DNA of 64,000 bases from Pseudomonas sp. MWU13-2100 (GTDB lineage: Bacteria > Pseudomonadota > Gammaproteobacteria > Pseudomonadales > Pseudomonadaceae), in NCBI RefSeq assembly GCF_023242365.1, contig NZ_JALLIX010000039.1, forward strand, positions 1 through 64,000. Direction: 5' to 3'. This document shows positions 16,992 to 26,252 of the stretch, in pieces (position 1 is the stretch's first letter; each line of letters starts with the position of its first letter). A program made the translations under genes and the position numbers. The notes below the pieces were generated by a model that saw only the letters and a list, made by a program, of their open reading frames with translations, was not told where the DNA came from and did not search any database.

Positions 16992-17342
16992 TTACAGGCA
17001 GGTCGCCACCGCCGCCAGCCTTCTCGTGCCAATCGGCTTGCTGGTGGTGGCGTAGTAGTCGACCCGCGTGTCCGCACCTTCGTGGCGCACGTCGGCAAAG
17101 AACTCCGAACCACGGGTATAAACGGTCGAGCCGCTCTTGTAGCCGGGTTGCAGATAAGCCGCCGCATCCACACCGAACACCGCCTCGTCCTGCCAGGCAA
17201 ACTGAATGCACTGGACCACGACATCCTCGGCCTTGCTCGACGTGAAGCTCTTGGTCGGCCCGGTACTACGGGTCTGGTTCATGGCTGGCCCCATGCAGCC
17301 CGCCAACGCCACTACCGCCAACGTCCCGATTAACATGCGCAT
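16992..17342 (-). CDS. Small lipoprotein of unknown function
   Basis: This 116-residue protein has a lipoprotein signal peptide with lipobox LAGC (Cys16 after MRMLIGTLAVVALAG). The mature part has two further cysteines (VQCIQ and the near-terminal ATCL), which may form a disulfide. The ATG at 17342 follows GGGAACGG. The family was not recognised with certainty. It stands alone between two REP elements. Confidence 0.65.
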   Translation of the reverse strand: MRMLIGTLAVVALAGCMGPAMNQTRSTGPTKSFTSSKAEDVVVQCIQFAWQDEAVFGVDAAAYLQPGYKSGSTVYTRGSEFFADVRHEGADTRVDYYATTSKPIGTRRLAAVATCL

Positions 17343-17458
17343 GACCGTTCCCTGCCGAAAAAAGAAGCGACTTTAGCATTGTGGCGGCCCAATACGAATC
17401 ACTACGGCGTGAACAGCGCCTGCGCATCCCGCCCGGCACCGTCCATATGACTGAAGAC

Positions 17459-17547
17459 TGTGGGAGCGGAGCTTGCCCGCGAAGCTTTTGCCGCCCTCAA
17501 GGGCCTCTTCGCAGCGGTCCGGCGCTCCGGTAAATCCGGCTCCCACA
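17459..17547. repeat. Pseudomonas REP-type extragenic palindrome pair
   Basis: Starts CTGTGGGAGCGGAGCTTGCC and ends CCGGCTCCCACA, with GCGAAGC/CTTCGC arms inside. It lies between the small lipoprotein and the GMC oxidoreductase and closely resembles the unit at 11896. Confidence 0.75.
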
Positions 17548-17586
17548 ATGACCGTGCTGGCGAGTCAGCACGGATCAGACTGCGGT

Positions 17587-19197
17587 TCAGGCATCCTCGA
17601 GAATCAGGTCCGCGCCCTTCTCCGCCACCATCAGCACCGCCGCATGGGTATTGCCCGACGTCACGTTGGGGAAGATCGACGCATCGACAATCCGCAGCCC
17701 CTTCATCCCATGCACCTTCAGGCGCTTGTCGACCACCGACACCTGCGGGTCCGAACCCATCGCGCAGGAACCGCACAGGTGATAGATCGAGCCGCTGTTC
17801 TCGCGGAAATACTCCAGCATCGCCGCGTCGTCATTCACCGCCTTGCCGGGCAACACTTCATCGACGGTAATCGCCCGCAACGCCGGCGCCTGCATGATCT
17901 TGCGAATCAACCGGCTGCCCTGCAACACCTCGTCGATATCCTTCTCGGTGCTCAGGTAATTCGGGTCGATCAGCGCTGCATCCGCCGGGTTCTTCGAAGC
18001 GATCCGCACGCTGCCGCGACTGGTCGGCCGGCAGGGGTTGAAGCACAGCAGGAAGCCCGAATAGGGTTCCGGCTTGAGGCTGGCCTTGTTGTTCTTCGGA
18101 ATCTGGTACGACAAGGGATTGAAGTACATCTGCAGGTTCGGGTGCGCCTGCTCTTCACTGCCACGGAAGAAACCGCCGGCCTGGTTCACGCTCATGGCCA
18201 ACGCGCCCTTGCGGGTCAGCAGGTATTGCAGGCCCAGTTTGAGCTGGCCGAACAGCGAGCTCAGTTCATCGTTCAAGGTCGGGATATTGGCCTTGTAGTA
18301 GTAGCTCACGCACAGGTGGTCCTGCAGGTTCTGCCCCACCGCGGGCAGATGCTTGACCAGCGGCACCCGGTGTTCGCTGAGCAGTGTCTGCTCGCCGACC
18401 CCGGACAGTTGCAGGATCTTCGGCGTATCCACCGCACCGGCACACAGGATCACTTCCTTGTTGGCCTTGAACGAGCGCGCCACGCCGTGCTGGCTGATGG
18501 AAATGCCGATGGCCCGCAGGTCGTTGTCGAACAGCACCCGCTCCACCAGCGCATGGTGCTCGACGGTGAGGTTCGGCCGACTCAGCGCCGGGTGCAGGTG
18601 GGCGAAGCTGCTGGAGCTGCGCTGGCCGTTGCGGGTATTGACGTCGTAGACCCCCGCCCCTTCGAACTTCGGCCCATTGAAATCGTCGCTGCGCTGGTAA
18701 CCCAGTTGCTCACAGCCCTTGAGGAACACATCGCAGATCGGGTGCGTATGCCCCTGCATCGGCGTGATGCTGATCGGCCCGCTGCCGCCGTGATATTCGG
18801 TATCGCCCAGCGGGTGATTTTCCAGCTTGCGGAAATACGGCAGCACGTCCTTGAACGCCCAGCCGTCATTGCCATTGGCCGCCCAGTCATCGAAGTCATG
18901 GGCCTGGCCACGCACATAGACCATGGCGTTGATCGAGCCCGAACCGCCCTGGACCTTGCCCCGGGGGGCGTAGATTTCCCGGTTGTGCAGTTGTTTCTGC
19001 GGCTGGCTGTAGTACATCCAGTTGAAGGTCGGGTTGTAATACATCTTGGCGAAACCGACCGGGATCTTGAACCAGAACGAGGCGTCCTTGCCGCCCGCTT
19101 CCAGCAACAGGACCGTGTATTTCCCCGAAGCCGACAAGCGGTTGGCGAGGATGCAACCGGCGGCGCCCGCGCCGGCGATGATGTAGTCGTATGTCAT
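17587..19197 (-). CDS. GMC-family FAD-dependent oxidoreductase
   Basis: This 536-residue GMC oxidoreductase resembles choline dehydrogenase-type alcohol dehydrogenases. The FAD fold starts DYIIAGAGAAGCILANRL (4-21), the second signature is PRGKVQGGSGSINAMVYVRG (about 80-99), and the C-terminal active-site region has YHLCGSCAMG and VTSGNTHAAV with the conserved His. It would oxidise an alcohol or sugar carbon. The ATG at 19197 gives the canonical start; upstream frame is antisense to the dehydratase gene. It is the last gene of a minus-strand operon: aldehyde dehydrogenase, MFS carrier, dehydratase, this gene. Confidence 0.83.
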   Translation of the reverse strand: MTYDYIIAGAGAAGCILANRLSASGKYTVLLLEAGGKDASFWFKIPVGFAKMYYNPTFNWMYYSQPQKQLHNREIYAPRGKVQGGSGSINAMVYVRGQAHDFDDWAANGNDGWAFKDVLPYFRKLENHPLGDTEYHGGSGPISITPMQGHTHPICDVFLKGCEQLGYQRSDDFNGPKFEGAGVYDVNTRNGQRSSSSFAHLHPALSRPNLTVEHHALVERVLFDNDLRAIGISISQHGVARSFKANKEVILCAGAVDTPKILQLSGVGEQTLLSEHRVPLVKHLPAVGQNLQDHLCVSYYYKANIPTLNDELSSLFGQLKLGLQYLLTRKGALAMSVNQAGGFFRGSEEQAHPNLQMYFNPLSYQIPKNNKASLKPEPYSGFLLCFNPCRPTSRGSVRIASKNPADAALIDPNYLSTEKDIDEVLQGSRLIRKIMQAPALRAITVDEVLPGKAVNDDAAMLEYFRENSGSIYHLCGSCAMGSDPQVSVVDKRLKVHGMKGLRIVDASIFPNVTSGNTHAAVLMVAEKGADLILEDA

Positions 19198-19253
19198 GCA
19201 GGTTACCGCTGATTCGTTGAAAACGCCGCCCTGTCCCAGGGCGGCAGGATGGC

Positions 19254-20471
19254 TCAGCCCCTGGCCGGCGACGTGTCTTTCACATCGGCGGGGGTCGGCG
19301 CCATTTGCAGGTGCAACCGTTGGCCGGTGTAGGGCGTGTGCTGGCGCACCACGTCCATGTTCAGCTCGACGCCAAGGCCCGGCTCGCGGGACGGGATGAT
19401 GTAGCCGTCTTCCCATTGCAGCGGCTTGGTCAGCACTTCGGCGTGGAAACCGCCCCAGGTCATGATGCTTTCCTGGATCAGGAAGTTCGGCGTGCAGGTC
19501 GCCAGCTGGAAACTGGCCGCGGCGCCGATCGGGCCGTTGTACAGGTGCGGGGCGATCTGCGCGTAGTAGGCCTCGGCCATGCTGGCAATCTTCTTGGCTT
19601 CCAGCAGGCCGCCGCAGCGCGCCACGTTCATCTGCAGGATCGACGCGCCGCCGGCCTGCAGCAGCTTGAAGAACTCGTATTTGGTGGTCAGCCGCTCGCC
19701 GGTGGCAATCGGGATCGTGGTCTTGGCCGCCACTTGCGCCATCGCCTCTTCCTGGCCGGGCGGTACCGGCTCCTCGAACCACAGCGGATCGTATTTCTCC
19801 AGGCGCTTGGCCAGGCGAATCGCCGAGGACGGCACCATTTGCCCGTGGGTGCCGAACAGCAGGTCGCACTTGTCACCCACCGCTTCGCGGATCTTGCGGC
19901 AGAAGGTTTCGCAGCGCTCCAGCACTTCCAGGGAGATCTGGTGGCCGGAATAGGCGGTGTAAGGTCCGGCCGGGTCGAACTTCACGGCGGTAAAGCCCAG
20001 CTTCATGTTCTCTACCGCGCATTCGGCGGCGAGGTCCGGGTCGTCGTAGTCATACTCGCCACGGCTGTTGACCGGGTACAGGTAGGTGTAGGAACGCAGG
20101 CGCTCGTTGACCTTGCCGCCCAGCAGCTCATACACCGGCTTGTTCGCCGCCTTGCCGATGATGTCCCAGCAGGCCATCTCCAGGCCGCTGACCACGCCCA
20201 TCATGGTCAGGTCCGGACGCTGGGTGAAACCGCTGGAATAGGCCTGGCGGAAGAAGCGCTCGATATGGTGCGGGTCCTGGTCCTGCAGGTAGCGCTCGAA
20301 CACGTCCTCGATGATCGGCACCATGGCCTTGGGGCCGAAGGTGGCGGCGTAGATCTCGCCGACGCCCTCGATGCCGCAGGCGGTCTTGAGCTTGACGAAC
20401 AGCCAGTACATGCCGCCGATATGCGGCGGCGGTACGGCGACGATATGGGTTTCCAGGGAGACGATTTTCAT
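19254..20471 (-). CDS. Enolase-superfamily acid-sugar dehydratase (mandelate racemase/galactonate dehydratase-like)
   Basis: This 405-residue protein has the capping domain (1-130) and TIM barrel of the mandelate racemase group. Likely metal ligands lie in DLLFGTHGQM, LWFEEPVPPG and PIATGERLTT; the barrel end carries IAPHLYNGP with His as the probable acid/base. It resembles acid-sugar dehydratases such as D-galactonate dehydratase; the exact substrate cannot be read from sequence. The ATG at 20471 lies one base past the MFS stop, and a GTG three codons earlier is an alternative. No KDG kinase or aldolase gene is in this operon, so the product must be handled elsewhere. Confidence 0.78.
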   Translation of the reverse strand: MKIVSLETHIVAVPPPHIGGMYWLFVKLKTACGIEGVGEIYAATFGPKAMVPIIEDVFERYLQDQDPHHIERFFRQAYSSGFTQRPDLTMMGVVSGLEMACWDIIGKAANKPVYELLGGKVNERLRSYTYLYPVNSRGEYDYDDPDLAAECAVENMKLGFTAVKFDPAGPYTAYSGHQISLEVLERCETFCRKIREAVGDKCDLLFGTHGQMVPSSAIRLAKRLEKYDPLWFEEPVPPGQEEAMAQVAAKTTIPIATGERLTTKYEFFKLLQAGGASILQMNVARCGGLLEAKKIASMAEAYYAQIAPHLYNGPIGAAASFQLATCTPNFLIQESIMTWGGFHAEVLTKPLQWEDGYIIPSREPGLGVELNMDVVRQHTPYTGQRLHLQMAPTPADVKDTSPARG

Positions 20472-20472
20472 A

Positions 20473-21771
20473 TCAGGCACCTGCCTTTTTATTGATCAGC
20501 GCACGCAGCGCCAGGGCCGCCAGGGTTCCAAGCCCGCCGATAAAGGCGATGTAGCCGAAATACAGTTTGTAACCGAGGGCGCCAGGGAAGTTTTCCGTGA
20601 GATAACCGTTGATCAACGGGATAAAGGTGTCCGGCAGGTAGCCGACCACCGAGACAATGCCGATGGCCAGACCGGTGATCCGCAGCGGGATCTTGCAGGT
20701 GTCGAGGATCGCCCAGTACAAGCCGCGAATGGCGTAGGTCATCAAGCCGATAAAGATCACCGTGGCCACCAGCAGGCCGATGCTGCCCAGCGCCGGGAAG
20801 ACGATCAGCCCGAGGATGCCGAGGGTCGCCAGCAGCAGCGCGACGATCAGCACCGAGATATTCGAGAACTTGTCACCCAGGTAGCCGCCGCCGAGACCGC
20901 CGATGGGGCGCATCCACAACTTGATGGTGGTGATGGTGCCGGCCATGACCGCGGTCATGCCGCTGCCTTGCAGGTAGTCGGAGAAACTGTAGGTGGCCCA
21001 GAAGATGTGATAACCGCAGAACACGATGGCGGTCACCAGCCACAACTCGGGAATCTTCACCAGGAAGGCCAGGTCGCCGAGCAGGCTGTGCGAGGCCTTT
21101 TCTTCCTGGGTTTCAACGGCCGCCACGGACTGGGGGTCCTTGAGCGACACCAACACGCAACCGATGGCGATACAGGTGAAGGAGTACAGGTAGACCACAT
21201 GCTTGAAGCCTTCGGCGGCCGACTCGCTGCGGGTCTCGGTGGCGTAGGCGAACAACCCCAGTGCCACAGTGGCGAGCATGGCTTCCACCAGGCCGCGACC
21301 GCCGTCGAGGATGCCGAAAAAACGCCCCTGCTCGGAGGCCTCGGCGATCATCTTGACCCGCTTGAGCACCGAGGCCCAGAAGGTCAGGCCGGTGGTCAGC
21401 CCCCAGCAGCCGAAGATGATCATCAGACCGGTCATGGACGGTGCGGTGGAATACCAGATACCCAGCAAGCCGGTGGCCACCAGCGAGAAGAAGATCAGCA
21501 AACGCGGCGCCAGGCGATCCGCCAGCCAGCCGCTGGGCAGGTAGCTGAGCAGGAAGAGGGTACCGAGCATCGAGTACAGGTAACCCAGCTCGCTGTGATT
21601 GATATGGAACACTTCGAGCATGGTGGTCTGGTAGACCTGGCGCAGGTAGAGGATCGGGTAGATCGCCCCGGCGGCCAGCACCAGCAACATCAGTTGGAAA
21701 TAACGACTGCCCTTGTCGCTTTTGGCGGACGTGGCGGCGGCGTGAACCTGAACAGCAGCAGGCTTGGACAT
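20473..21771 (-). CDS. MFS carrier, probable sugar/organic-acid uptake
   Basis: This 432-residue protein has twelve predicted hydrophobic segments and an MFS loop motif GWLADRLAPRLL (about 80-91) after segment 2. It resembles YihN-like and glycerol-3-phosphate-type carriers by general layout. A hydrophilic loop (about 205-225, DPQSVAAVETQEEK) separates the two halves. It overlaps nothing upstream and ends one base before the dehydratase start, consistent with one transcript. The substrate is presumably the alcohol or acid sugar degraded by the neighbouring enzymes. Confidence 0.8.
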   Translation of the reverse strand: MSKPAAVQVHAAATSAKSDKGSRYFQLMLLVLAAGAIYPILYLRQVYQTTMLEVFHINHSELGYLYSMLGTLFLLSYLPSGWLADRLAPRLLIFFSLVATGLLGIWYSTAPSMTGLMIIFGCWGLTTGLTFWASVLKRVKMIAEASEQGRFFGILDGGRGLVEAMLATVALGLFAYATETRSESAAEGFKHVVYLYSFTCIAIGCVLVSLKDPQSVAAVETQEEKASHSLLGDLAFLVKIPELWLVTAIVFCGYHIFWATYSFSDYLQGSGMTAVMAGTITTIKLWMRPIGGLGGGYLGDKFSNISVLIVALLLATLGILGLIVFPALGSIGLLVATVIFIGLMTYAIRGLYWAILDTCKIPLRITGLAIGIVSVVGYLPDTFIPLINGYLTENFPGALGYKLYFGYIAFIGGLGTLAALALRALINKKAGA

Positions 21772-21860
21772 GTACAGGGACCTCGGGCGATCCGGCAGTG
21801 CACGGTCGCCCTTCTCTATCGATTGTTGTTATTGGAGTAGCGTGTCGCGTAACGCCTGCC

Positions 21861-23285
21861 TCAGTACTTCATGACCACCAGCCGGGTCTGGGTGAACTCG
21901 AGCATGCCGTGCTTGCCGTCATCGCCACCCAGGCCGGAACGCTTCCAGCCGGCGTGGAATCCCTGGTAGGGGTCGGCCGGGGTGCGGTTGACATAGAGCT
22001 CGCCGGACTCGATGGCATTCGCCACTTTCATCGCCGTGCGGTAGTTCTCGGTATAGAGCACCGACGACAGGCCGAACTGGTGATCGTTGGCCATGGCCAG
22101 CGCCTCGTCGATATCACGGTACTTGAGCACCGGCAGAACCGGGCCGAAGATTTCTTCCTGGACGACCTCCATGTCCTGGCGGCAACCGCTGAGCAGGGTC
22201 GGCGGGTAGAAATGCCCGGCGCCTTCGGGGATCACGCCACCGGTTTCCAGCACCGCACCCGCAGCCACGGCGCGCTCGACCATGGCGTGGATATTGCGCC
22301 GTGAACTGGCATTGACCAGCGGTCCCATCAGGCTGGCATCCGTCGCTCGATCACCAAACCGCACCGCGCTGATTTTCTCTTTCAGCAGGACGAGGAAACG
22401 GTCGTGCACGCTTTCGTGGACATAGACCCGCTCCACTGCCGTACACAGCTGACCGCAGTGGGTGGTCTTGGAGGCGACGATGGCGCTGGCGGCCTGTGCC
22501 AGGTTTGCATCGGCCTCGATGATCGCCGGGGTCTTGCCGCCCAGTTCCAGGGACGGCTTGGCGATATTGGCCTTGCAGTAGTCGAGCACGATGCGCCCGG
22601 CGTTGACGCTGCCGGTCAGGGTGATCAGGCCGACGGCCTTGTGGGTACAGACGCTGGCGGCAGTATCGTGGTCCATGGTCAGGATATTCACCACACCGGC
22701 GGGCAGGCCGGATTGCTGCACGGCCCGGGCGATTTCAAATGCCGAGATCGGCGTGTTGTTGCTCGGACGCACCACCACGGTATTGCCGGCGATCAGCGCC
22801 GGGGCGATCTTGCGCAGCAGGGTGTAGACCGGGTAGTTGAACGGAATCAGGCAGGCGACGACGCCGATGGGCTCGCGCTGCAGGAACAGGTTTTCATCCG
22901 GGGTATCGCTGGGAATGATCTCGCCTTCGATGCGCCGTGCCCATTCGGCATGGTAGCGGGTGATCTGCGCGGCATAACGGGCTTCATTGCTGGCGTCGGC
23001 GACGCTCTTGCCGGACTCCGCCGCCAGGGCCTGGCCGATGTCTTCGGCGCAGGCTTCCAGGGCGCTGGCCAAGCTGCGCAGATGCTCGGCGCGCTCGATA
23101 CTGGTGAGTTTGCCCCAGAGTTTCTGGGCGGAGGCGGCGGCCTCGACGGCCTCGACCGCTTCGCCGCAGGTGGCGGCCGGGACATGATCGATCAGGGTTT
23201 CGGTGGCCGGGTTGTAGACCGCGATCCGGGCGGAGCCGGCGGGCTCGACGAACTGACCGTTAACAAAATTGCGCTGGGTGGACAT
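21861..23285 (-). CDS. NAD(P)-dependent aldehyde dehydrogenase (AldA-like)
   Basis: This 474-residue ALDH has the catalytic cysteine in THCGQLCTAVERVYV, the general-base region LELGGKTPAI, and the cofactor loop FNYPVYTLLRKIAPALIAGN. The sequence is closest in feel to lactaldehyde/glycolaldehyde dehydrogenases (AldA). The ATG at 23285 gives MSTQRNFVNGQ, a normal ALDH start. It is the first gene of the minus-strand operon with MFS, dehydratase and GMC genes, and would oxidise the aldehyde produced in that pathway. Confidence 0.82.
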   Translation of the reverse strand: MSTQRNFVNGQFVEPAGSARIAVYNPATETLIDHVPAATCGEAVEAVEAAASAQKLWGKLTSIERAEHLRSLASALEACAEDIGQALAAESGKSVADASNEARYAAQITRYHAEWARRIEGEIIPSDTPDENLFLQREPIGVVACLIPFNYPVYTLLRKIAPALIAGNTVVVRPSNNTPISAFEIARAVQQSGLPAGVVNILTMDHDTAASVCTHKAVGLITLTGSVNAGRIVLDYCKANIAKPSLELGGKTPAIIEADANLAQAASAIVASKTTHCGQLCTAVERVYVHESVHDRFLVLLKEKISAVRFGDRATDASLMGPLVNASSRRNIHAMVERAVAAGAVLETGGVIPEGAGHFYPPTLLSGCRQDMEVVQEEIFGPVLPVLKYRDIDEALAMANDHQFGLSSVLYTENYRTAMKVANAIESGELYVNRTPADPYQGFHAGWKRSGLGGDDGKHGMLEFTQTRLVVMKY

Positions 23286-23417
23286 CTACGGGTTCTCGTA
23301 CTTTTCTTATCTGAGAGCCAGCAGTCTTGTCATCCGGCGCGGGATGAACAAACGATTAATTCAAGCGGTAAACATTCAAAAAATGCAGGTTACCTGCTAT
23401 GTCATAGATAAATCGCA

Positions 23418-23553
23418 CTTGTGGCGAGCGGGCTTGCCCGCGCTGGGGCGCGAAGCGGCCCTGAAACCAGGCAATTCAGCACATTCAGACAGAATGCGTC
23501 AGACGGTTTTACGACTGCTTCGCAGCCGAGCGGGGGCAAGCCCCCTCGCCACC
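23418..23553. repeat. REP-type palindrome, CTTGTGGCGAGCGGG variant
   Basis: Left arm CTTGTGGCGAGCGGGCTTGC at 23418 onward and right arm GCAAGCCCCCTCGCCAC ending at 23553, with GCGAAGC/GCTTCGC internal arms. This is a different subfamily (GGCGAGCGGG) from the GGGAGCGG elements elsewhere in the window. It separates the aldehyde dehydrogenase operon from its convergent-side LysR neighbour. Confidence 0.7.
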
Positions 23554-23573
23554 AAAACAGCCCTGCCCCCTCT

Positions 23574-24509
23574 TTAACGGGCAGGCATGATCACCGGGGT
23601 AGAAGGCTCCAATTGTCGCCGCGCCAGTTGCAGTTCTTCCTGCAGCCACTGGCTGAAAATCTGCAACTGGGGGATCTGCGTCTGCTCCTGGCGGGTCACC
23701 AGCCAGTAGGACTGGTGCCCGTCGACATGCACATTGAGCACCTGGGTCAACTGCCCGCAGGCCAGTTCGCCGGCCACCATGTGCCAGTCGGCGATGGTGA
23801 TACCCAGGCCGTCGATAGCCGCGCGAATCGCCAGGTCCAGCAGATCGAACTCATAACCGCTCAAGGTCTCCACGCCACTGATCCGCGCCGCGTCCAGCCA
23901 GTGTTTCCAGGTCAGGTAGCGCTGGTCCTCCTTGGCCAGCACATGCAGCAGGGTCAGGCGGTTCAGGTCGATCTCTTCCTGCCCGCTCAACTCTCGGGCA
24001 TACAGGCTCGGCGAACACACGGCAATATGCCGCTCATGCATCAACAACGAACTGTCCAAGCCATCCCATTCGCCATCGCCGAAACGGATCGCGCAATCCA
24101 GGGTACTGGTCTCGGCCAGGCTGTCCTGCAGCCGCGTGGTGATGCTCAGTTCCAATCCCGGATGCTGCTGACGCAAACGCCCCAGGCGCGGTAGCAGCCA
24201 GCGGCTGGTAAAGGTCGGCGGCGCATTGATGCGCAGGCGGTTGGCGTGGTTCTTCTCCTGGATGCCGCGCACGGTCATCTCGATCTTGTCGAAAGACTGA
24301 TGCAGCGCGCGCAGCAACACCCGCCCGGCACTGGTCAATTCGAGGTGGTGATGACGACGCTCCAGCAGGCTTTCGCCCAGTTGCTCCTCAAGCTGACGGA
24401 CCTGGCGGCTGACGGCGCTCTGGGTCACGTTCAGCAGCTCGGCGGCGCGGGTAAAGCTGCCGGTGCTGCCAGCCACTTCGAAGGCTTTGAGCGCATTGAG
24501 CGCGGGCAT
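23574..24509 (-). CDS. LysR-type regulator (GcvA-like)
   Basis: This 311-residue LysR protein starts MPALNALKAFEVAGSTGSF, the classic GcvA-like form, with the recognition helix in VTQSAVSRQVRQLEE (about 30-44). The effector domain follows from about 90. The ATG at 24509 is used; its ribosome binding site is poor, and a TTG four codons upstream would give LKRKMPAL. It lies directly upstream of the aldehyde dehydrogenase operon on the same strand and is its likely regulator. Confidence 0.78.
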   Translation of the reverse strand: MPALNALKAFEVAGSTGSFTRAAELLNVTQSAVSRQVRQLEEQLGESLLERRHHHLELTSAGRVLLRALHQSFDKIEMTVRGIQEKNHANRLRINAPPTFTSRWLLPRLGRLRQQHPGLELSITTRLQDSLAETSTLDCAIRFGDGEWDGLDSSLLMHERHIAVCSPSLYARELSGQEEIDLNRLTLLHVLAKEDQRYLTWKHWLDAARISGVETLSGYEFDLLDLAIRAAIDGLGITIADWHMVAGELACGQLTQVLNVHVDGHQSYWLVTRQEQTQIPQLQIFSQWLQEELQLARRQLEPSTPVIMPAR

Positions 24510-25016
24510 TTTGCGTTTCAAGAAAAGGCACTCACCAAGGGCGGACAACCACAAGCATCGCATGGGGCCAGGGGTGGGTAACATTCCTTTTTGTCTATCG
24601 TCCTACAAAAATCAGAATCCTGTACGCCGCCTCAAAACACGAACCTGCCGCAGATCCAGAGCACGACACACATCCTGTGGGAGCCTGGCGAGCCAGCGAA
24701 GGGGCCCTCAAGATCGCTAAAAGCTTCGCTGGCAAGCCAGGCTTCCACAGGTTCCGTTGTGCTCTCAAGATCAGCGACGAAGCAGGTTGCGATCAAATGT
24801 CGCTTTTGTAAGAAAACCGTCGCTGCAAGATAAATAGCACGCGTATTTCGCACACCCCTCATGAGTATTCAGCACTGGTTCTTTTCAACTTATAAACGCT
24901 ACCCTGCCCTGTAACTTTAAATGAAAAATTTCCACGCACTTACATTGGGCGCCACAGCCACTTTCGCCCCATTGTGCAGCACCTCTTTCCGATAACTTAC
25001 TTTTCCAGGCCACGCA
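24510..25016. other. Intergenic region with one REP element
   Basis: A gap of 507 bases between a LysR gene (minus) and an MFS gene (plus). Positions 24674-24752 hold a REP hairpin: CCTGTGGGAGCCTGGCGAG opens it and AAGCCAGGCTTCCACAGG closes it. The stretch 24780-25000 is AT-richer than its surroundings and should contain the MFS promoter. No credible gene is seen. Confidence 0.6.
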
Positions 25017-26252
25017 ATGACAGTGATTAAAAACACGCCAACAAGAACTCTCGGCCTGCTCGCCTTTATATTTACCTGCTGCAACGCCAGCACCCACGGT
25101 TTCAGTGTCTTCCTTTATTCCGCCTTGTTACCCGAGATCCGCCAGCACTTCTCCCTGAGTTACAGCCAGGCGGCCTCAATTGCCGCGTTGCTGCAACTCT
25201 TCTATATGGGCGCCTCGATTGCCAGCGGGATCGCCGCTGCCTGGATCAGCCCCCTGAACATGGTGCGCCTGACCATGCTGCTCAGCCCGGCGTTGCTGGC
25301 GCTGGCGGTCGCCACGCCCTGGGCCCTGCCCTTCGCCCTCTGCCTGGCGCTGGTTTCGGCCTGCGCGGTGTCCAACTGGAACGCGATTGCCGCCCTGGCC
25401 GGCGAAGTGATTCCCGCGTCCCACCGCAGCCGAGTGCTGGGCCTGGCCTCCTCCGGGGCGGCCTTCGCCATCTGCCTGAACGGCATCCTGATCGCCGTGC
25501 TCCAGGGTATTTCCCTGGGCGCTTTCTGGCTGATCTGCGCCGGGCTCACATCGATCGTCACCCTGCTGACCCTCTGGGCCCTGGCGCCCCTCGGCCGCCA
25601 GCCGGACACCCGCGCCACGGCGGGCACCTCATTGGGTCGGGTGCTCCGACAGTGGCTGCGCTTATGCGTGGAGCAACCCGTCGCCCTGCATATCCTGCTG
25701 CTCAGTGGCTTTATCGGCAGCATCAGCGGCCCGTTCCTCAATTTCCTCTCGGCCTTCGTCACTGAACGCCTGGACGCCGGCCCGCAGGTCACCGGCTCGC
25801 TCTGGACCTTGATCGGCGCCTGTGGCGCATTGGGCGGGATGTCGTTGGGATCACTGGCTGACCGCTGGGGGGCGTTGCGGGTGATGGCTATCAGCATCGG
25901 TGCCTTCGGCCTGGCCATGCTCGGCCTGCTGCTGCACCCCGGTCTGCTGCTGATCTGGCTGGCCGCCGGGCTGTTCGCGCTGTTCTACTTTCCAGTCTGG
26001 GGGCTGATGGCCGCCTATCTCAGTGCTCGCCTGACACCGGTGCAAAGCCTGCAAGTGGTCAGCCTGAGCATGGTCGGCTACGGCCTGGGCAGCGCCAGCG
26101 CGAACTGGGCCAACGGTTTGTTGCTGCAAGCCGGCGGCTCGTTCGCCATCATCCATGCCTGGATCGCCGGCTGGGTCCTCGCCAGCCTGCTGTTACTGCA
26201 GGTCATGGCTCGCCACCAGCGCCGTCGACCGCTGCTCCAGAAACCGATCTGA
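25017..26252 (+). CDS. MFS transporter (CynX/NimT-like)
   Basis: This 411-residue protein has twelve hydrophobic segments and the layout of CynX/NimT-type MFS members, with a conserved GGMSLGSLADRWG motif (about 279-291) after segment 8. Cargo is unknown. Its 3' end overlaps the convergent LysR gene by 60 bases (26193-26252), so the two stops lie inside each other's coding region. The LysR gene is divergent from the oxygenase operon at 27244, so the carrier may belong to that locus, but this is weak. Confidence 0.75.
   Translation: MTVIKNTPTRTLGLLAFIFTCCNASTHGFSVFLYSALLPEIRQHFSLSYSQAASIAALLQLFYMGASIASGIAAAWISPLNMVRLTMLLSPALLALAVATPWALPFALCLALVSACAVSNWNAIAALAGEVIPASHRSRVLGLASSGAAFAICLNGILIAVLQGISLGAFWLICAGLTSIVTLLTLWALAPLGRQPDTRATAGTSLGRVLRQWLRLCVEQPVALHILLLSGFIGSISGPFLNFLSAFVTERLDAGPQVTGSLWTLIGACGALGGMSLGSLADRWGALRVMAISIGAFGLAMLGLLLHPGLLLIWLAAGLFALFYFPVWGLMAAYLSARLTPVQSLQVVSLSMVGYGLGSASANWANGLLLQAGGSFAIIHAWIAGWVLASLLLLQVMARHQRRRPLLQKPI

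Noticed and set aside
17473..19212. A 579-codon open frame on the plus strand opposite the GMC oxidoreductase
   Set aside because: It is the antisense shadow of a high-GC gene; composition is rich in His, Arg and Gln, and no family motif is seen, while the minus strand shows complete GMC motifs.
20371..21840. A 489-codon open frame opposite the MFS carrier
   Set aside because: Gln/Gly/His-rich low-complexity translation with no hydrophobic segments, typical of an antisense frame.
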